Source of the DNA: CAZCAC01 sp964496575
Lineage (GTDB): Bacteria; Planctomycetota; UBA1135; GCA-002686595
Direction of reading: 5' to 3'
Assembly (NCBI GenBank): GCA_964496575.1
Contig: CAZCAC010000187.1
Coordinates: 1-13,236 of the forward strand
DNA: 13,236 nt
The stretch's first letter is position 1; every line of letters begins with the position of its first letter. This document shows, piece by piece, positions 1-5,796 of this stretch. A program made the position numbers and the translations under genes. The notes beneath the pieces were generated by a model. The model did no database searches. It saw nothing but the letters and a program-made list of their open reading frames with translations, and was not told where the DNA came from.

Positions 1-106
1 CCCGGACGTCCAGATCCCTCCCTCCCCCCACCCAGGCCCCACTCCCCCTCCACCCCCCCATCCTTCCCCCTTCGCCCTCTCGCCTCCCCCACGCCAGGCC
101 CCTAGA
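1..106. other. C-rich, G-poor tract upstream of ribH
   Basis: The plus strand here is dominated by runs of C and T with very few G, unlike the balanced GC-rich DNA that follows. No frame gives a recognisable protein end, and no ribosome binding site or terminator hairpin is evident. The minus strand carries many G-runs of three or more bases, so it could in principle form G-quadruplexes, and the plus strand i-motifs. The ribH promoter may lie here or upstream of the window. I could not pick out convincing -35 and -10 boxes. Confidence 0.5.
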
Positions 107-157
107 ATGCTCGGCCTGATTGGCGACCCCCTCCCCCCTCGATCCTTTACAGCGCCC

Positions 158-661
158 ATGGCACTTGATCCCGGACAGGCTCGACGCGAGCGATTGAACC
201 GCGAAGGAGCTCGAGTGGCGTTCGTGGTTTCGACCTTTCACCACGACCTCACCTCCGCGATGCTCGAATCGGCGCAACGTGAACTGATGGCCTCCGGACT
301 CCGCGAGGAAGACATGCCCGTGGCTCTCGTGCCCGGGTCCTTCGAGCTGCCGCTGGTCGCCCGCAGGTTCGCGCGTCGCCAGGACATCGACGCCGTGATC
401 TGCCTCGGGCTGGTGCTCAAGGGGGAGACGACTCACGATCGGTACGTCGCGCAGGGGGCGAGCTCCGGCATCCAGCAGGTGATGCTCGAGACCGACAAGC
501 CGGTCTTGCTCGGCGTCTTGACGACCAATACGCTCGAGCAGGCGCGCGCCCGCGCCCTCCCCGTTGAGGCAGGCGGGGAACAGGACAAGGGACGAGAGCT
601 GGCCAGGGCCGCCCTGGAGGTCCTCTTCGCACTCGATTCCGCTTCCGAGACGACACCTTGA
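158..661 (+). CDS. ribH: 6,7-dimethyl-8-ribityllumazine synthase (RibH)
   Basis: Penultimate enzyme of riboflavin synthesis in the cytoplasm: it condenses 5-amino-6-ribitylaminouracil with 3,4-dihydroxy-2-butanone 4-phosphate to give lumazine. Family hallmarks, numbered from the ATG at 158: the first strand with VVSTFHHD (F27 in the aromatic substrate-stacking position), PGSFELP at 59-65, and LGLVLKGETTHDRYV at 83-97, where H93 matches the catalytic histidine. GVLTTNTLEQA follows, then a C-terminal DKGRELARAALEVL matching the usual NKG-E-A helix. The 167 residues compare with about 155 in typical members. An ATG at 107 would add 17 proline-rich residues and has no Shine-Dalgarno. A GTG at 209 has AAGGAG five bases upstream but would cut into the first strand, so 158 is preferred though not certain. 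The stop overlaps the nusB start, a common ribH-nusB arrangement. Confidence 0.95.
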   Translation: MALDPGQARRERLNREGARVAFVVSTFHHDLTSAMLESAQRELMASGLREEDMPVALVPGSFELPLVARRFARRQDIDAVICLGLVLKGETTHDRYVAQGASSGIQQVMLETDKPVLLGVLTTNTLEQARARALPVEAGGEQDKGRELARAALEVLFALDSASETTP

Positions 662-1113
662 AGAAACGCACCCGGGCAAGGGAGCTGGCCCTGCAGTTCC
701 TGTATCAGGCAGACCTGGTCGGCAAGCAGTCGACCGAGATCGACGACTTCCTGCGCGGCGAGGAGCGCGACGCCGAGACCAGGCAGTTCGCGCACCGCCT
801 GATCGAGGGGACGCTGGGCAGTCGCGACGAGATCGACGAGATGATCCAGGACGTGGCGCAGAACTGGAACATCTCGCGGATGGCCGTGGTCGACCGCAAC
901 GTGCTCCGGCTGGCCACGCACGAGCTGCTGCACTGCGAGGACATCCCACCCAAGGTCGCGATCAACGAGGCGATCGAGATCGGAAAGCGCTACTCGACCC
1001 AGAACTCGGGGGCCTTCATCAACGGGATCCTCGACAAGATCATGAACCGCTCGCTCCAGGCCAAGGGCGCGGCAGTGGACAAGGGCGAGAGCGAGCCCAC
1101 GAGCGACGAGTAG
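658..1113 (+). CDS. nusB: Transcription antitermination factor NusB
   Basis: NusB binds BoxA RNA together with NusE (ribosomal protein S10) and helps RNA polymerase read through rRNA operons. The 151-residue all-helical protein matches the family along its length: RARELALQFLYQADL at 6-20, RQFAHRLIEGTL at 42-53, MAVVDRNVLRLATHELL at 75-91, and the diagnostic DIPPKVAINEAIEIGKRY at 95-112 followed by GAFINGILDKI at 118-128. The acidic, serine-rich tail (about 20 residues) is non-conserved. The start is a TTG at 658 whose last two bases are the first two of the ribH stop (TTGA overlap), which implies translational coupling. No strong Shine-Dalgarno is visible. The next gene begins three bases after the stop. 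Confidence 0.95.
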   Translation: MKKRTRARELALQFLYQADLVGKQSTEIDDFLRGEERDAETRQFAHRLIEGTLGSRDEIDEMIQDVAQNWNISRMAVVDRNVLRLATHELLHCEDIPPKVAINEAIEIGKRYSTQNSGAFINGILDKIMNRSLQAKGAAVDKGESEPTSDE

Positions 1114-1116
1114 ACC

Positions 1117-2034
1117 ATGGGGCTGCTCGACCGGCTGAAGGCCCGCCTGACCAGGACCCGCACGGCGATCTCCGACGGGATCTCGGCGCTCTTCCGCGGC
1201 GGACGGACGATCGACGCCGAGCTGCTCGACCAGCTGGAGGAGCTCCTGTACACCTCCGACCTCGGGCCCGTCGCGACCTCGATCTCCGCCGAGCTCGCGC
1301 GGCTGCACAAGCGAGGCGAGATCAAGGGCGAGGAGGACGTCCGCACCAAGCTGCGCGAGATCCTGCTGGAGAAGCTCGATCAGCCGCCGGCCGAGCTCGA
1401 GGCGGCCAGCCCCCCCACCGTGCTCCTCGTCGTCGGCGTCAACGGCTCGGGCAAGACCACCACCATCGCCAAGCTCGCCCACCGCTTCCGGAACGAGGGC
1501 AAGAGCGTCATCCTCGGCGCCGGCGACACCTTCCGCGCCGCCGCGGCCGACCAGCTCGAGACCTGGGCGGATCGCTCCGGCGCGCAGATCGTGCGCAGCC
1601 ACCAGGATGGCGCCGATCCCGCCGCGATCGCCTTCGACACCGTCGAGGCTGCCGTGGCCCGCAAGATGGACGTCGCCATCATCGACACCGCCGGGCGCCT
1701 GCACACCCAGAGGAACCTGATGGGCGAGCTGGAGAAGGTGCGCCGCGTGATCGGCAAGCGCATCGAGGGCGCGCCGCACCAGACCTGGCTGGTGATCGAC
1801 GGCACCAACGGACAGAACGCGATCCAGCAGGCCCGCGAGTTCACCGCCTCGGTCGACGTCACCGGGCTGGTCATTGCCAAGCTCGACGGTACGGCGCGCG
1901 GCGGGGCGCTCTTCGGCATCAAGGAGGCCCTCGGCCTGCCCGTGCGCTACATCGGGACCGGCGAGGCGATGGAGTTGCTCGAGCCCTTCGAGCCCGAGGC
2001 GTTCGTCGACGCGATCCTCGGGAAGATCGAGTAG
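1117..2034 (+). CDS. ftsY: Signal recognition particle receptor FtsY (SRP GTPase)
   Basis: FtsY docks SRP-ribosome complexes at the inner membrane by forming a reciprocal GTPase dimer with Ffh. Layout of the 305 residues: a helical N domain (about 1-95) and the NG GTPase domain. G1 is GVNGSGKTT at 107-115 followed by TIAKLA. GAGDTFRAAAADQLE at 134-148 is the SRP-GTPase insertion motif. G3 is DTAGRLHTQRNL at 190-201. AKLDGTARGG at 254-263 carries the guanine-specificity TKxD-like motif. YIGTGEAMELLEPFEPEAFV at 278-297 is the C-terminal closing motif. There is no long acidic A domain, so this is the short form, perhaps relying on its N-terminal amphipathic helix (MGLLDRLKARL) for membrane contact. 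IGTGE rather than the usual IGVGE is a small variation. It is probably co-transcribed with ribH and nusB. Confidence 0.96.
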   Translation: MGLLDRLKARLTRTRTAISDGISALFRGGRTIDAELLDQLEELLYTSDLGPVATSISAELARLHKRGEIKGEEDVRTKLREILLEKLDQPPAELEAASPPTVLLVVGVNGSGKTTTIAKLAHRFRNEGKSVILGAGDTFRAAAADQLETWADRSGAQIVRSHQDGADPAAIAFDTVEAAVARKMDVAIIDTAGRLHTQRNLMGELEKVRRVIGKRIEGAPHQTWLVIDGTNGQNAIQQAREFTASVDVTGLVIAKLDGTARGGALFGIKEALGLPVRYIGTGEAMELLEPFEPEAFVDAILGKIE

Positions 2035-2083
2035 CCTCCGCTCGTCCGACAGGGCCCTGCTGACCAGACGAACAGGCCTGATC

Positions 2084-4297
2084 TTGAGCGAACAAGAGCC
2101 CCCTCCCGCACACGAGCCCGAGAGTGGCCAGGACCGGCTCCTCGCCCTGCTCATCGCCCTCCCCGCCCTGGCCATCGCCTGGCCGGGGCCCGGGAATCCG
2201 GTCGCCGGGGACTTCGCGACCACCGAGCTCTCCGGCACCGGCGTCGCGCTGCTCGCGGCCCTGCCCGCGGCCCTCTACTCCGCCTGGCTCCGGCCGCGCC
2301 CCGCGCGGGCCCTGTTCCTGCTCCTCTGCGCCTGGCTGGCGATCAGCCTGCGCCCCGGCACCACCGAGAGCCTGCAGTCCGACCGCGCCTGGATGGGGCT
2401 CCTGACCGGCCTCACCCTCGCGCTCGCCGCGGGAAACCTCGGCGCCGCCGGCTGGAACACGCTGGTCCGGGCGCTGGCGACGATCTCGTCGATCCTCGTG
2501 ATCGGCGCGCTGGCCCGCCCCTCCACCGGCGGGGGCGGAGTGCTGGGCAACAGCGGCGAGCTCTCCGGCGCCGCGCTGCCCGGCGCCCTGTGCGGGATGA
2601 TGCTGTGGGCGCGCTGCCGGAGCGGCTGGCGCTGGGTCGGCCTGGTCGCCGTGGGCGTCTTCGGGCTGCACGCCTTCGTCACGCCGGTCCTCGCCTCCCT
2701 GCTGATCCTCCTGGTGGTCGGCGGCAGCGCCGGGCTCCTCGCGAAGGGCGCCCTCGAGCCGCGCGCGCGGGCCCGCCTCGCCTTCGTCGCGCTCCTCGCG
2801 ATCCTCGGGCTGGTCGGTACGCAGCTCGGCTGGTCCAGGCTGGGCGACGATCCCGCGCCAGCCGGCGAAGCGATCGACCAACCCGCTCCGAGTTCCACCG
2901 GCGGCATCGAGGTGCGCTACCGCATCTGGGGCGCGACCCTCCCGATGATCGCCGACACTCCCTTCATCGGCGTCGGCGCGGGGCAGTTCGCCACCGCGTT
3001 TCCCCCCTACCGCGACCAGGAGGAGATCGAGCTCTCCAGCTGGCATCGGCTGGTGGAGAACACCACCGAGGTCGAGCACCCCCACAACGACTGGCTCACC
3101 TTCTTCGTCGAGGGCGGCCTCGCCGGCGGGATCGCCTGGAGCGCCCTACTCGGGCTGCTCGGGGTGATCGCGCTCCGGCGCCTGCGGCATCAGTCGACGC
3201 CGGTCGAGGCGGCGATCGCGGCCGGCGTCCTGGGCACCCTGCTCGGCGCGCTGGTCAACTGTCCCCTGACCTTCAACCCCGCGGCGTCGGTGACCAGCTT
3301 CGCGCTTTTTGGCGCGCTCCTCGGCGGCCGGCGAGTGGCGAGCCCCCGGGACCGCTACGGTCGCCTGCTCGCCCCGGCGGCGGCGATCGCGATGATCCTC
3401 TACGTGCCGCGGGCGCACGCGATGTGGGAGCTCGGAGACTCGATCGCCGAGATCGGCGGAACGGAGAGCCTCACCGCCAAGGAAATCGCCACCGACGACG
3501 GGCTCGCCGCCTGCCCCGACTCCGTCGTGGCCCTCTCCCTGAAGGCCCGGTTCCTCGCCGACCGCGCGGGAGACCGGGAGGGCGCGCTGGCCCTGTGGAA
3601 TCGGGTCCTCGCGCTCCGCCCCTACCGCTTCGAGGCGCTGCAGATCAGCGGGATCCTCCTGGCGCGCGAGGGACGGCTCGACGAGGCGGGAGCTCGCTTC
3701 GATCGCGCGCTGGAGATCGACGGCGGACACCCCGGCCTGATCCGCTCGCGAATCTACAACCTCGCCGAGCGCGGGAAGATCGAGCAGTCCCTCGCCGAGG
3801 TCGACCGCCTCGAGGCGACCGGGCACTTCCGGCCGATCGACGTGATGAAGCAGGCCTGCACGCTGATCCTCCGCGGCCAGGACCGCGAAGGGCTGCCGCT
3901 CCTGCAACGCGCGGACGAGCGCTTCGAGAACCTCACTGCCGAGCTGGCCTGGGCCCTCGACGCGGAGTACCGCCGCAGCGGCAACGCCCTCCAGGCCGAC
4001 GCGTTCAAGGCGCTGGCCCACGCCCTCTGGGCGCGCGAGCACGCCGCCGCGGGCCGCTGGGCCGACGCGCGCCGCCAGTATCGCCAGAGCCTGCGGGTCA
4101 ACTGCGACTACGTCCCCCGCCCCGGCCCGCCGCGCCTGCGGATGGAGTTCGCCGCGGTGCTGTGGCAGTCTCGAGAACGAGAGGACGCGGAGGCCCTGCT
4201 CGAGGGGCTGGAGCCGCGCCTCGTCGACTGGGTGGCGATACCGACGTGGGCGGGCGAGGTCCTGCTCGAGATGGGATTCGGAGTGGAGAAGTACTGA
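2084..4297 (+). CDS. O-antigen ligase/polymerase-like membrane protein with C-terminal TPR region
   Basis: The 737-residue protein has two parts. The N-terminal ~420 residues contain roughly eleven hydrophobic segments (LLALLIALPALAIAW, ALFLLLCAWLAISL and TPVLASLLILLVVGG, for example). They also contain the Wzy/WaaL-family extracytoplasmic pattern: RYRIWGATLPMIADTPFIGV, then EHPHNDWLTFFVEGGLAGG with H332 and H334. Such proteins transfer or polymerise lipid-linked glycans at the outer face of the inner membrane. From about residue 480 to 700 are TPR-like helical pairs (GALALWNRVLALRPYRFEAL, RLDEAGARFDRALEIDGGHP), likely a protein-interaction arm. The start is inferred: reading frame is open into ftsY, but the first sensible start after the ftsY stop is TTG 2084 with AGG seven bases upstream, giving MSEQEPPP before the first membrane segment. 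The polymer acted on cannot be read from the sequence. The sulfatase gene begins two bases after the stop. Confidence 0.82.
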   Translation: MSEQEPPPAHEPESGQDRLLALLIALPALAIAWPGPGNPVAGDFATTELSGTGVALLAALPAALYSAWLRPRPARALFLLLCAWLAISLRPGTTESLQSDRAWMGLLTGLTLALAAGNLGAAGWNTLVRALATISSILVIGALARPSTGGGGVLGNSGELSGAALPGALCGMMLWARCRSGWRWVGLVAVGVFGLHAFVTPVLASLLILLVVGGSAGLLAKGALEPRARARLAFVALLAILGLVGTQLGWSRLGDDPAPAGEAIDQPAPSSTGGIEVRYRIWGATLPMIADTPFIGVGAGQFATAFPPYRDQEEIELSSWHRLVENTTEVEHPHNDWLTFFVEGGLAGGIAWSALLGLLGVIALRRLRHQSTPVEAAIAAGVLGTLLGALVNCPLTFNPAASVTSFALFGALLGGRRVASPRDRYGRLLAPAAAIAMILYVPRAHAMWELGDSIAEIGGTESLTAKEIATDDGLAACPDSVVALSLKARFLADRAGDREGALALWNRVLALRPYRFEALQISGILLAREGRLDEAGARFDRALEIDGGHPGLIRSRIYNLAERGKIEQSLAEVDRLEATGHFRPIDVMKQACTLILRGQDREGLPLLQRADERFENLTAELAWALDAEYRRSGNALQADAFKALAHALWAREHAAAGRWADARRQYRQSLRVNCDYVPRPGPPRLRMEFAAVLWQSREREDAEALLEGLEPRLVDWVAIPTWAGEVLLEMGFGVEKY

Positions 4298-4299
4298 CC

Positions 4300-5781
4300 A
4301 TGAAGACCGGCCTCTTGCTGTTTCTGGCCCTGCTCCCCGGCGTGGCCACGGGCACGCCCACCGTCGACGAACGCGGGAGCGAATCGCGCCCCCCCAACAT
4401 CGTCTACATCCTCGCCGACGACCTCGGCTACGGCGAGCTGGGCTGCTACGGACAGGAGAAGATCCGCACGCCCAACGTCGACCGGATCGCCCGCGAGGGG
4501 AAGCGCTTCACCTCGCATTACTCCGGCAGCCCCGTCTGCGCGCCCTCGCGCTGCGTGCTGCTGACCGGCCTGCACACCGGGCACTCGGTGGTGCGCAACA
4601 ACCGGGAGAATGGCGGCTGGGGTCCCGACCAGCCAGAGGGGCAGTACCCGCTGCCGCCGGAGACGCGGACCGTCGCCGAGTACCTCGGCGAGCAGGGCTA
4701 CCGCTGCGGGGCGTTCGGCAAGTGGGGCAGCGGCGGACCGGACACCACCGGCCTGCCGACGCGTCAGGGCTTCGACCGCTTCGTCGGCTACCTCTGCCAG
4801 CGCAAGGCTCACAACTACTATCCGACACACCTGTGGAGCGACGAGGAGAAGCTGCCGCTTCCCGGCAACGAGTGGTTCAGCGCGCACCAGAAGATCGAGG
4901 AGCCGCTGGGGGCCGACGAGGAGTGGTACGACCGCTACAGCCAGGCGACCTACGCCGGCGACCCGATGATCGATGGAGTGATCGAGTTCATCCGGGAGAA
5001 TCGCGAGCGCCCCTTCTTCCTCTACTATCCGAGCCCGATCCCGCACGCCGCGTTGCAGGTGCCGCGCAGCGAGGTCGAGGCGTACAGGGGCGCGTTCCCC
5101 GAGACCCCCTACCTCGGCCAGAAGGGCTACCTCCCCCACCCGACCCCGCGCGCGGCGTACGCGGCGATGGTCTCGCGCCTCGACCGCGAGGTGGGACGGA
5201 TCCTGGACGAGCTCGACGCCTGGGGGCTCGCCGAGAACACGATCGTGATGTTCTCCAGCGACAACGGTCCGACCTTCAACGGCGGCACCGACTCGGCCTT
5301 CTTCGACAGCGCGCCGGGGATGCGCGGCCTGAAGTGCAGCGTGCACGAGGGCGGGATCCGCGTGCCGTTCGTGGTGCGCTGGCCGGGGCGCGTCGAGGCG
5401 GGGTCGACCTCCGCTCACCTCAGCGGTTTCCAGGACGTCCTGCCGACGCTGGTCGAGCTCGCCGGCGGTGAGGTCGACGAACCGATCGACGGGCTGAGCT
5501 TCGTCCCGACGCTGCTGGGTCGCGGCGAGCAGGCCGCACACGAGCTCCTCTACTGGGAGTACGGCGGCCAGCAGGCGATCCGCGTCGGGAAGTGGAAGGC
5601 GGTACGCAAGAAGCTGAAGCAGAAGGATCTCACCCTGGAGCTCTACGACCTCGAGAGCGACCCCGCCGAGGCGAACGACGTCGCCGCGGAGAACCCCGAC
5701 GTGGTGAAGCGGATCGAGGCGCTGCTCGCGCGCGAGCACGTTCCCTCCGAGGTGTTTCCGCTGCCGGGCGTGGACGGCTGA
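4300..5781 (+). CDS. Secreted formylglycine-dependent sulfatase (arylsulfatase-like)
   Basis: 493 residues: signal peptide MKTGLLLFLALLPGVATG, then an alkaline-phosphatase-fold sulfatase predicted to hydrolyse sulfate esters outside the cytoplasm. Visible active-site elements: NIVYILADDLGYGELGCYG at 33-51 (D40 and D41 for the metal), C80-A-P-S-R84 (C80 is the residue converted to formylglycine) followed by LLTGLHTGH, GKWGSGG at 140-146 with K141, PIPHAAL with H249, SSDNGP at 319-324 (metal D321, N322), and GLKCSVHEGGIRVP with K345. The usual GKWHLG motif has glycine where the second catalytic histidine normally sits. I believe this is shared by a planctomycete-type subfamily, also marked by GYLCQRKAHNYYPTHLW at 163-179. 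The natural substrate (glycan or aryl sulfate) is unknown. The ATG lies two bases after the ligase-like gene, so translation is probably coupled. No formylglycine-generating enzyme is in the window. Confidence 0.93.
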   Translation: MKTGLLLFLALLPGVATGTPTVDERGSESRPPNIVYILADDLGYGELGCYGQEKIRTPNVDRIAREGKRFTSHYSGSPVCAPSRCVLLTGLHTGHSVVRNNRENGGWGPDQPEGQYPLPPETRTVAEYLGEQGYRCGAFGKWGSGGPDTTGLPTRQGFDRFVGYLCQRKAHNYYPTHLWSDEEKLPLPGNEWFSAHQKIEEPLGADEEWYDRYSQATYAGDPMIDGVIEFIRENRERPFFLYYPSPIPHAALQVPRSEVEAYRGAFPETPYLGQKGYLPHPTPRAAYAAMVSRLDREVGRILDELDAWGLAENTIVMFSSDNGPTFNGGTDSAFFDSAPGMRGLKCSVHEGGIRVPFVVRWPGRVEAGSTSAHLSGFQDVLPTLVELAGGEVDEPIDGLSFVPTLLGRGEQAAHELLYWEYGGQQAIRVGKWKAVRKKLKQKDLTLELYDLESDPAEANDVAAENPDVVKRIEALLAREHVPSEVFPLPGVDG

Positions 5782-5796
5782 GTGAGGCCCGACGCG

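Noticed and set aside
107..157. Longer ribH start at ATG 107
   Set aside because: It adds 17 residues absent from typical lumazine synthases, lacks a Shine-Dalgarno and borders the C-rich tract. It is kept only as an alternative.
1874..2083. N-terminal extension of the ligase-like gene into ftsY
   Set aside because: The frame is open, but this part reads as Arg/Ser-rich shadow of ftsY. TTG 2084 after the ftsY stop is more sensible.
433..2238. 601-codon minus-strand open frame opposite ribH, nusB and ftsY
   Set aside because: Three well-identified plus-strand genes occupy the region. The antisense translation is a low-complexity mix of Leu, Arg, Gly, Asp and Val with no recognisable domain, as expected from GC-rich antisense frames.
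4108..5739. 543-codon minus-strand open frame opposite the sulfatase
   Set aside because: The plus strand encodes a sulfatase with an intact active site. The antisense product has no recognisable motif.
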